Assembly (NCBI RefSeq): GCF_018614615.1
Contig: NZ_JAGGOK010000130.1
Span: forward strand, 1-32,909
DNA length: 32,909 nt
Source: Streptomyces sp. ISL-100
GTDB lineage: Bacteria; Actinomycetota; Actinomycetes; Streptomycetales; Streptomycetaceae
Direction of reading: 5' to 3'
A program made the position numbers and the translations under genes. This document shows, in pieces, positions 1 through 7,800 of this stretch. The notes under the pieces were generated by a model that was not told where the DNA came from, did no database searches, and saw only the letters and a list, made by a program, of their open reading frames with translations. Positions within the stretch are counted from its first letter, which is position 1. Each line of letters opens with the position of its first letter.

Positions 1-27
1 AGTAGGACGCCGCCGAACAATTATTGA

Positions 28-69
28 ACGCTGGTCCCTGAACTTCGGTTCGGGGACCAGCGTTTTTTT
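28..69 (+). terminator. Strong intrinsic terminator with UUCG tetraloop
   Basis: A perfect 16-bp stem (28-43 with 48-63) closes on a TTCG tetraloop and runs into a run of T ending at 69. It would end transcription of a gene that lies left of the window. Confidence 0.9.
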
Positions 70-116
70 ATGCCCTGTTACTTGGCGTTCATGTTGTACG
101 ACCAGCATCCCCAGAC

Positions 117-797
117 ATGGGGACGATCGGAATGCTGAAGTCCGCGGGTGTCGGTGCCGGCGACGAGGTCATCGTGTCGGCGTACGGGAACATCGAGGTG
201 GCCGAGGCCGTGCTGGCCGTCGGGGCGCTGCCCGTGTTCGCGGACATCGACGGTGCGACGTACTGCCTGGATGCGGTCGCGGTGGAGGCTGCCGTGACGT
301 CGCGTACGGCTGCCATCGTCGCCGTACCACGGTTCGGATACCTGGCCGGCTTGCGGCCGCTGCAGGAGCTCGGTCGTCGGCGGGGGCTGCTTGTGTTGGA
401 ACATCGTGAAGAGGCGACTCCTGAGCCGCGTGCGGTCGCTCAACGGCAGGTGCACGCCGCCTATCTGGACAGGCGGCTCACCGGCGTACGGACTCCGGAG
501 GCGTGCGCGGGGCACACGTATCAGCAGTACGTTGTGCGCGTTCCCGGGAACGGGCGGCCCGATCGTGATGCCTTTGCCCGCGCTGTTCGGCGCAGGGGCG
601 TGGAGTGTGAGGTGCCCGTGAAGACGCCCGTACACCGGCTGGCCGCCTTCCGGCGGGAGATCTGTCTGCCGGAGGCCGAGCATGCCGCGGACGAGACGCT
701 CGCGCTGTCCGTCGGCGGCTCGCTGTCCCGGCGTGATCTCCAGCGCGTCGTGTCTGCTTGCAATGCGCTGGGTGGGCTCCTCCAACCTGCCTTTTAG
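117..797 (+). CDS. DegT/DnrJ/EryC1/StrS aminotransferase-like protein lacking the catalytic core
   Basis: The 226-aa product resembles sugar aminotransferases of the DegT/DnrJ/EryC1/StrS family, which are normally about 370-400 aa and use PLP. The N-terminal part is recognisable (GAGDEVIV, then a PVFADID segment near residue 43). So is the C-terminal small domain (TYQQYVVRVP, then VPVKTPVHRL). Between about residues 95 and 125 the sequence jumps directly from one to the other, so the central segment with the SFyptKnL-type PLP lysine is missing. The protein should therefore not be a working transaminase. I recall shortened relatives in other Streptomyces, so this may be a stable non-enzymatic form rather than recent decay. 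No clear ribosome binding site precedes ATG 117; ATG 132 is an alternative. The stop overlaps the stop of the convergent esterase gene. Confidence 0.7.
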   Translation: MGTIGMLKSAGVGAGDEVIVSAYGNIEVAEAVLAVGALPVFADIDGATYCLDAVAVEAAVTSRTAAIVAVPRFGYLAGLRPLQELGRRRGLLVLEHREEATPEPRAVAQRQVHAAYLDRRLTGVRTPEACAGHTYQQYVVRVPGNGRPDRDAFARAVRRRGVECEVPVKTPVHRLAAFRREICLPEAEHAADETLALSVGGSLSRRDLQRVVSACNALGGLLQPAF

Positions 798-1714
798 GAC
801 CTTTGTTTGGGGTGTGAGGTGAAGAACTCCACCATGAGGTCCGTTGCGTTGACGCCGGCTTCCGGCTCGGCCATGTCACCCGGTTCGGCGCCCGGCCAGT
901 TGTGGCCCATGTTGGGGATCCGGTAGGTGACCACTTCTGACGTGTCCGCGCACTTGGCGTGCGTTCGTGTGATCTCTTCCATGAGTTTTTGGGGTGGTGA
1001 CCCCTTGCAGGCCAGGCGCTTCTCCCACGACTTGATGGCCGTGTCCGCTGTGTCGTAGATCCTGTCCAGGCCGCCGATGAAGGTCATGACGGGGACCGGT
1101 GTCCTGGGTATGTAGGCGGCGTCCTGTGTGGCTGGGCCGCTGTAGGCGCCGCTCACCGGGGCGACCGCGGCGAAGACGTCGTGGAGTTCGACGGCGACCT
1201 TGAACGACATGTCGGCGCCGTTGGAGATGCCTGTGGCGTAGACGCGGTCCGGTTCGGCTTTCCACTTGTCGACCAGGCGCTTGGTCATGGCCCGGATGAA
1301 GCCGACGTCGTCCTCGTCGCCGCAGCAGCTCAGCGCGTTGTAGCCGAGGTCGATGCCGTCGGGGTACGCCACCAGGAGGTTCGCCTTGTCGGCCTTCTTG
1401 TTGAGGCCGCTGAGCTTGGTGACGAACTCGCCTGTGCTCGGGTACGGGTGCATGGCGACGATCAGGGGGAGCTTCTTGTCCGGGGTGTAGCCGGGTGGTG
1501 CGTGCACCCTGTAGACGCGCTTCTTGCCGTCCCAGGTCATCGTCACCTTCTGGTCGCCGGGGCGCGGTGTCTCGCGCGCGGCGGCGGTCGGTTTCGGCTG
1601 CTTCCTCGGCTTCTTGGCGTCGCCCGGTCCGCAGGCGGTGAGTGAGAGGAGTATGGCTACTACAGCTGACCAGAGCAGCGATATGTGCGTGAGCGTGCCG
1701 GGGCGGGTCCGCAT
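794..1714 (-). CDS. Secreted lipoprotein esterase, PHB depolymerase/LpqC-type
   Basis: The 306-aa protein has a lipoprotein signal: a basic N-terminus, a hydrophobic stretch at residues 11-25 and the lipobox LTAC with Cys28. It should be anchored to the outer face of the membrane. A lysine/proline-rich linker leads to an alpha/beta hydrolase of the polyhydroxybutyrate depolymerase/feruloyl esterase type. Candidate catalytic residues are Ser164 in GISNGAD, Asp217 in GGLDRIYD and His271 in GHNWPG. Paired cysteines (130/131, 236, 255) fit an extracellular protein. The family hydrolyses polyester or acyl ester substrates; the true substrate cannot be read from sequence. It is monocistronic, convergent with the aminotransferase-like gene, and divergent from the tRNA-Thr promoter. 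Confidence 0.85.
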   Translation of the reverse strand: MRTRPGTLTHISLLWSAVVAILLSLTACGPGDAKKPRKQPKPTAAARETPRPGDQKVTMTWDGKKRVYRVHAPPGYTPDKKLPLIVAMHPYPSTGEFVTKLSGLNKKADKANLLVAYPDGIDLGYNALSCCGDEDDVGFIRAMTKRLVDKWKAEPDRVYATGISNGADMSFKVAVELHDVFAAVAPVSGAYSGPATQDAAYIPRTPVPVMTFIGGLDRIYDTADTAIKSWEKRLACKGSPPQKLMEEITRTHAKCADTSEVVTYRIPNMGHNWPGAEPGDMAEPEAGVNATDLMVEFFTSHPKQRS

Positions 1715-1762
1715 CCGGGCATGGTGGCAGCGGGGGCGTGGACGGTCCAGAGGAATGGCAGG

Positions 1763-1792
1763 TTCAGAGCATGGCTGGATTCGGGGTATGAT
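1763..1792 (+). promoter_or_regulatory. Putative promoter of tRNA-Thr
   Basis: A -10 hexamer TATGAT (1787-1792) lies 26 nt before the mature tRNA. A weak -35 TTCAGA (1763-1768) sits 18 bp further upstream. The position fits a primary transcript with a short 5' leader removed by RNase P. Confidence 0.55.
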
Positions 1793-1818
1793 CTATCCCG
1801 TTGCCGCAGCGCAGCTAG

Positions 1819-1891
1819 GCCCCAATAGCTCAGTCGGTAGAGCGTCTCCATGGTAAGGAGAAGGTCTACGGTTCGATTCCGTATTGGGGCT
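1819..1891 (+). tRNA. tRNA-Thr (anticodon GGT)
   Basis: The full cloverleaf folds by eye. The 7-bp acceptor stem pairs 1819-1825 with 1884-1890. The D stem is GCTC/GAGC. The 5-bp anticodon stem TCTCC/GGAGA closes the loop with anticodon GGT at 1852-1854. The T arm carries TTCGATT. The discriminator base is T1891 and the CCA end is not encoded. The anticodon reads ACC and ACU threonine codons. Confidence 0.96.
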
Positions 1892-1898
1892 CAACACA

Positions 1899-1932
1899 CG
1901 AAAGGCCCCCGCCGGTTGGCGGGGGCCTTTCG
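1899..1932. terminator. Shared terminator between tRNA-Thr and osaC
   Basis: A 15-bp perfect stem (1899-1913 with 1918-1932) and a 4-nt loop lie between the tRNA and the convergent osaC stop at 1942. The stem starts CGAAAGG and ends CCTTTCG, so the hairpin can act in both directions. Confidence 0.85.
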
Positions 1933-1941
1933 CGTACCCGA

Positions 1942-4605
1942 CTACGGGTTGTGCGGCATCGGGACGCGCATGGCGAGGATGGCCATGTCGTCGGAGGCAG
2001 GTTCCGCCGCGAAGCGTTCGACCGCACGCAGGATGCGGCCTGCGACCGCGCCGGCCGTCAGGCCCGTACAGGTGGCCAGGACGTCGGCCAGGCCGTCGTC
2101 GCCGAGCATGCGGGTGCCCTCGCGGCGTTCGGTGACGCCGTCGGTGACGCACAGGAGTACGTCGCCGGGGTCGAGGGTGACCATCTGCTCGTACAGCTCC
2201 AGGTCCTCCATGACGCCGAGCAGCGGCTGGGGTTCGGCGGCCGGTTCGACCGAGCCGTCCGGGCGCAGGCGCAGCGGGAGGGGGTGGCCGGCGCAGACCA
2301 CCTTCAGGATGGCGCTGCCGTCCTCCTGGGGCCACAGCTCGCCGTACAGGAGCGTCAGGAAGCGGCTGCGGGCGCCCTCGTCGAGGATCGCCGCGTTGAG
2401 GCGTTCCAGGACGGCGGGGCCGCCGAAGCCTTCGCGGGCGAGGAGGCGCAGGGCGTGGCGGGCGAGGCCGGTGACGGCGGCGGCCTCGGGGCCCGTACCG
2501 CAGACGTCGCCGATGGCGAAGCCGTACGCGCCGTCGCGGATCGGGAAGAGGTCGTAGAAGTCGCCGCCTACCTCGTTGCCCTCGCCTGCGGCTCGGTAGA
2601 TGACCTCCACCTCGACGTTCGGGACGTGCGGGAGCTCCGGGGGGAGCAGGCTGCGCTGGAGGGACTGGCTGATGGCCATGCGCTCGGAGTACAGGCGTGA
2701 GTTGTCGAGGGCGAGCGCGGCGCGGCGGGAGAGGTCCTCGGCCAGTTCGAGGATCTCCTGGCGGAAGTGGTCGTCGGTGGGCTTGCCGAGGGTCAGCATG
2801 CCGATGACGCGGTTGCGGGCGACCAGGGGGAGCACGACCGTCTCGCCGCCTACTGCTGCGGCTGTGGCGAGTGTGGTGCCGATGCCCGAGCCGAGGTGCG
2901 GGGTGGAGCCGAGGCCGAGACTGCGCATCGACGTACGGAGGGCTGCCTGGTGGGCGGCTTCGCTGGGGCCGTTCCAGATGCGGGCGCCGGGGGTCGGGAC
3001 CGGCTCCGGGGGGTCGATCTTGGAGAGGAGGGCCTTGAGGCCGTCGATGCGCTCCTCGTCCTCGTGGAGTACGAACGAGAGGTACGGCTCGGAGGACTGG
3101 TCGGCGATCGTGTAGACGGCGCACCAGGTCGCCAGGGTGGGGACCGTCATCTGTGCCATGAGGGCCAGGGTCTGGTCGCGGTCGAGCGTACCGGCGAGGA
3201 GGTCGGAGGCCTCGACGAGGAAGGAGAGCGAGCCTCTGCGCAGGCGTTCCAGCTCGCCGAGGCGGGCGGATTCGACGGCCAGGGCGATGCGGTCCGCCGC
3301 GAACTGGAGGCGCAGGGCTTCTTCGTTCGAGTAGCGGCCGGGGGCTTCGGCGGCGACGCCGAGTGAGCCGGTGAGGCGGCCCTCGACCTTGAGGGGGACG
3401 GTGACGACGGAGCGCATGCCGGTGCCGCTGAGGAGCGGGACGGCGCCCGGGACGGCCGTGAGGTCCTCGTGGACGGCGGGCATGCGCGCGGAGCCGTAGC
3501 GGCCGGTGCCGGCCTCCACGGGGACGCGGGCGAAGCGCTGGCGGGCGGAGGGGAGGCCGGTGGTGGCCCGTACCTCCAGCTCGGTCTCGTCGTCGGTGGC
3601 GAGGAGCAGGAACGCCGAGTCGGCGTCCAGCATGTCGCGGGAGCGCTCGACGGTGCGCTGGAGGAGGCCGTCGAGGTCGTCGGGGGCGGGGGAGCCGATG
3701 AAGACCTCGAAGGGGTCCGTGGTGCGGCCCTCGGAGAGCGAGCCCTTTGCGGTGTCGCTGGGGGTGCGCTGGGGGGACTGGAGTACGGCGCGCTCGAAGT
3801 CGCGTACGAGGAGGCAGATGGTGGAGGGCTCGCCGGAGGTGTCCCGTACGCGCAGGTGGGAGGCGTAGACGGCGACGGTGCGGCCGTCGGCGGCGCGGAC
3901 GCCGTAGCTGCCCTCCCAGCGGGAGAGCTGGAGGGCGTCCGCGATGCCGGTGGCGATGCCGGGGGTGTGCGGCCAGGCGGCGAAGTCGGTGAGCTGCTTG
4001 CCGGTGACCTGGTCGGCGGCGTATCCGAAGAGCTCTTCCGCGTCTTCGTTCCAGGCGTTGATGGCGCCGGAGCGGTCGATCTGGACGACGGCGACGCGGA
4101 TGCGGCCGTCGGCGACCGGGAGGAGCTCGACGGGGAGTACGGGGCCGGCGGATCGGATGCCCACCGGGCGTTCGGGGAGGTCGAGTTGGAACCAGACGTG
4201 TTTGTTGGTGGGGGCGTACTCGACGCCCCAGCGGGAGGCGAGGGCGGCGCACAGCAGCAGGCCGCGGCCGCCTTCGCGGTCGGGGCTGCCGAAGGACTGG
4301 GCCGTGCCCTGGAGGGGGACCTCGCGCTCGGGGTAGCGGTCGCCGACCTCGACGCGGACGCCTTCTTCCGTACGCAGGCAGAGGACGTCGGCGGTGGTGC
4401 CGGCGTGGACCACGGCGTTGGTGACGAGCTCGCTGGTGAGGACGACGGCGTCGTCCACGATGTCGGAATACCCCCACCCCTGGAGTGTGTCCCTGACAAA
4501 GGCGCGGGCGGTCGCGACGGACCGTCCCACGGGGTCGAAGCTGGCAGCCGCCCGCGCGGTGATCACAGAACTCCTCGTACGCGTCTCGACGCCCCGCTCT
4601 GCCAT
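1942..4605 (-). CDS. osaC: OsaC-type multidomain SigB regulator: anti-sigma kinase, PAS, GAF, GAF, PP2C phosphatase
   Basis: The 887-aa protein combines an RsbW-like HATPase domain (about 25-145, with the N-box SELVTNAVVHAG and GGRGL) with a PAS domain (about 165-285). Two GAF domains follow (about 295-460 and 465-640), then a C-terminal SpoIIE/RsbU PP2C phosphatase (about 655-880, metal-site motifs GGDFYD, GDVCGTG and DDMAIL). This order and the position divergent from osaAB match OsaC of Streptomyces coelicolor, which binds SigB and is needed to return SigB activity to its pre-stress level after osmotic shock. It is a cytoplasmic partner-switching regulator; its ligands are unknown. The ATG at 4605 has a GGAGGGG ribosome binding site about 10 nt upstream. 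The 266-nt gap to osaA should contain both promoters, but I see no convincing SigA or SigB hexamer pair in it. Confidence 0.92.
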   Translation of the reverse strand: MAERGVETRTRSSVITARAAASFDPVGRSVATARAFVRDTLQGWGYSDIVDDAVVLTSELVTNAVVHAGTTADVLCLRTEEGVRVEVGDRYPEREVPLQGTAQSFGSPDREGGRGLLLCAALASRWGVEYAPTNKHVWFQLDLPERPVGIRSAGPVLPVELLPVADGRIRVAVVQIDRSGAINAWNEDAEELFGYAADQVTGKQLTDFAAWPHTPGIATGIADALQLSRWEGSYGVRAADGRTVAVYASHLRVRDTSGEPSTICLLVRDFERAVLQSPQRTPSDTAKGSLSEGRTTDPFEVFIGSPAPDDLDGLLQRTVERSRDMLDADSAFLLLATDDETELEVRATTGLPSARQRFARVPVEAGTGRYGSARMPAVHEDLTAVPGAVPLLSGTGMRSVVTVPLKVEGRLTGSLGVAAEAPGRYSNEEALRLQFAADRIALAVESARLGELERLRRGSLSFLVEASDLLAGTLDRDQTLALMAQMTVPTLATWCAVYTIADQSSEPYLSFVLHEDEERIDGLKALLSKIDPPEPVPTPGARIWNGPSEAAHQAALRTSMRSLGLGSTPHLGSGIGTTLATAAAVGGETVVLPLVARNRVIGMLTLGKPTDDHFRQEILELAEDLSRRAALALDNSRLYSERMAISQSLQRSLLPPELPHVPNVEVEVIYRAAGEGNEVGGDFYDLFPIRDGAYGFAIGDVCGTGPEAAAVTGLARHALRLLAREGFGGPAVLERLNAAILDEGARSRFLTLLYGELWPQEDGSAILKVVCAGHPLPLRLRPDGSVEPAAEPQPLLGVMEDLELYEQMVTLDPGDVLLCVTDGVTERREGTRMLGDDGLADVLATCTGLTAGAVAGRILRAVERFAAEPASDDMAILAMRVPMPHNP

Positions 4606-4871
4606 GATCGGCCCGCCCCTCCGGTGCCCGGTTGTGGATCTCGCGTCACCCGCCCCCGCCGGGCGGACCGGGGCGGCTGGACAGCCGGAAGCCAGGTTAC
4701 TTACCTTCGCTGTCCGAGCGGATGCCGGTCACCAGTGTTTCCGCCTCGGGAGTCCGGGGAGGGGTGTGCGAAGCTGCCGAACTGTTATGGCCTGGTTCGG
4801 CCATGGTGAAACACTGGGAAGGCTTCGGGCGAAGCCCGATGAGTACGGTCAACCCCTGCGGGAGGGACACG

Positions 4872-7800
4872 GTGGAGTCTGGCGCAGCCGCGCGGAGCAC
4901 CAGCACGCGCGCAAAAGGCGGACGGTCCCGGAACAATGGGACAACCGAAGTGGATACGGCGGCCCTGAACAGGTTGCTGCAGGCCCTAGTGACGATGCGG
5001 GACGGCAATTTCCGTAAACGTCTGACGGTGTCGGGCGACGGCGTGATGGCCGAGATCGCCGCTGTCTTCAACGAGGTGGCTGACCGGAATCTGCATTTGA
5101 CGGGTGAGATCGCCCGGGTGCGGCGCATGGTCGGGCGTGAGGGAAAGCTGGCCGAGAGGCTGGAGACGGGGGCCTGTGAGGGCTCCTGGGCCACTGCGAT
5201 CGATGCGTCGAACGCGCTGGTCGACGACCTGGCGCGGCCTGTTTCCGAGGTCGGGCGGGTGCTGTCCGCGGTGGCGGACGGTGACCTGGACCAGCGCATG
5301 GAACTGCGGTCGCAGAGCTCCGAGGGCACCGAGGGTGCGGGGCATCCGCTGCGGGGCGAGTTCCTGAAGGTCGGGCGTACGGTCAACAACCTGGTCGACC
5401 AGTTGTCTGCGTTCACGGACGAGGTGACTCGGGTCGCGCTCGAGGTGGGTACCGAGGGCAAACTGGGTGGCCAGGCCCAGGTGCGCGGTATGTCCGGTTC
5501 GTGGAAAGATCTCACGGATTCCGTCAACACGATGGCGTACCGGCTCACGGCTCAGGTGCGTGACATTGCTCTCGTTACGACGGCGGTCGCCAAGGGCGAT
5601 CTGTCACGCAAGGTCACCGTGCATGTGGCCGGCGAGATGCTACAGCTGAAGAACACCGTCAACACGATGGTCGACCAGCTGTCGTCCTTCTCCTCCGAGG
5701 TGACTCGCGTCGCGCGTGAGGTCGGTACGGAGGGTGAGCTGGGCGGGCAGGCCCAGGTGCCCGGCGTTGCGGGTGTGTGGAAGGACCTGACGGACTCCGT
5801 CAACCTGATGGCCGGGAACCTGACGGCTCAGGTGCGCGGGATCGCGGAGGTGACGACGGCGGTCGCCAATGGTGATCTGTCGCGCAAGGTCACCGTGAGT
5901 GCGCGGGGCGAGGTCGCCCAGCTCGCGGAGACGATCAACCAGATGACCGAGACGCTGCGTACGTTCGCGGACGAGGTCACGCGAGTGGCGAGCGAGGTCG
6001 GCGGCGAGGGTCTGCTGGGCGGTCAGGCGCAGGTGCCGGGCGCGGCGGGCACGTGGAAGGACCTGACGGACTCCGTCAATACGGTCTTCCGGAATCTGAC
6101 GACACAGGTGCGGGACATCGCGCAGGTCACGACGGCAGTGGCCAACGGTGACATGACGCAGAAGGTCACCGTCGATGTCGCGGGCGAGATGCTGGAGCTC
6201 AAAAACACCGTCAACACGATGGTGGACCAGCTTCAGTCCTTCGGTTCCGAAGTGACACGCGTGGCGCGTGAGGTCGGCGTCGAGGGTCTGCTGGGCGGCC
6301 AGGCGCAGGTGCCGGGCGCGGCGGGGACCTGGAAGGATCTGACGGACTCCGTCAATACCGCTTTCCGGAACCTGACCGGGCAGGTGCGCAACATCGCGCA
6401 GGTGACGACGGCGGTCGCCAACGGTGATCTGTCGCAGAAGGTCACGGTCGATGTCTCCGGCGAGATGCTGGAGCTGAAGAACACCGTCAACACGATGGTG
6501 GATCAGTTGTCGTCGTTCGCCGACCAGGTGACGCGGATGGCGCGTGACGTGGGTACGGAGGGCCGCCTCGGCGGTCAGGCGCGGGTGGACGGCGTCAGCG
6601 GTACGTGGAAGGAACTCACCGACTCCGTCAACTTCATGGCGGGGAACCTGACTTCGCAGGTGCGGCAGATCGCGCAGGTGACGACGGCGGTGGCCCGTGG
6701 TGACCTGTCGCAGAAGATCGACGTGGACGCGCGCGGCGAGATCCTGGAGCTGAAGAACACCATCAACACGATGGTGGACCAGCTGTCTTCGTTCGCCGAC
6801 CAGGTGACTCGGGTCGCCCGAGAGGTGGGTACGGACGGCCGGCTGGGCGGCCAGGCGCAGGTGCCGGGTGTCGCCGGCGTATGGCGCGATCTGACCGATT
6901 CCGTGAATGGAATGGCCGGAAACCTCACCGCTCAGGTCCGCAACATCGCGCAGGTCGCGACGGCGGTGGCCCGTGGTGACCTGTCGCAGAAGATCGACGT
7001 GGACGCGCGCGGCGAGATCCTGGAGCTGAAGAACACCCTCAACACGATGGTGGACCAGCTGTCGAACTTCGCCGAGCAGGTGACCCGGGTGGCCCGCGAG
7101 GTGGGCACCGAGGGCATGCTGGGCGGTCAGGCCGAGGTCCAGGGCGTCAGCGGTACGTGGAAGGACCTCACCCAGTCCGTCAACTCCATGGCCAACAACC
7201 TGACTTCACAGGTCCGCAACATCGCCGAGGTGACGACGGCGGTCGCCAAGGGCGATCTGTCGAAGAAGATCACCGTCGATGCCAAGGGCGAGATCCTGGA
7301 GCTGGTCACCACCGTCAACACGATGGTCGACCAGCTGTCGTCCTTCGCCGACGAGGTGACGAGGGTCGCGCGTGAGGTGGGCACCGAGGGCATCCTGGGC
7401 GGCCAGGCGCGCGTACGCGGCGTCACCGGCATCTGGAAGGACCTCAGCGACAACGTCAACCTGATGGCCAACAACCTGACGTCTCAGGTACGGAACATCT
7501 CGCAGGTCTCGGCGGCGGTCGCCAACGGCGATCTGACGAAGAAGGTGACGGTCGAGGCGCGCGGCGAGGTCGCGCAGCTCGCCGACACCGTCAACACCAT
7601 GGTGACGACGCTGTCCTCGTTCGCCGACGAGGTCACGCGAGTGGCCCGCGAGGTGGGTACGGAAGGCGAGCTCGGCGGCCAGGCGCGCGTGCCCGGTGTC
7701 TCGGGTACGTGGAAGGACCTCACCGAGTCGGTGAACTCGATGGCGTCCAACCTGACCGGGCAGGTCCGCCAGATCGCGATGGTCACCACGGCCATCGCCA

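Noticed and set aside
1793..4477. Very long second minus-strand frame (about 890 codons) overlapping osaC
   Set aside because: It is almost pure Arg/Pro/Gly/His, as expected from a shifted frame in GC-rich DNA. The osaC frame has clear domains over the same bases.
3469..4809. Plus-strand frame of 446 codons opposite osaC
   Set aside because: It is extremely rich in Gly/Ala/Asp/Glu/Val, the complement of the osaC codon pattern, and lacks any domain.
4606..4871. Hexamers TGTTAT (4783-4788) and minus-strand TAACCT near 4700 as osaA/osaC promoters
   Set aside because: Neither has a -35 element at 16-19 bp. They were left out as unsupported.
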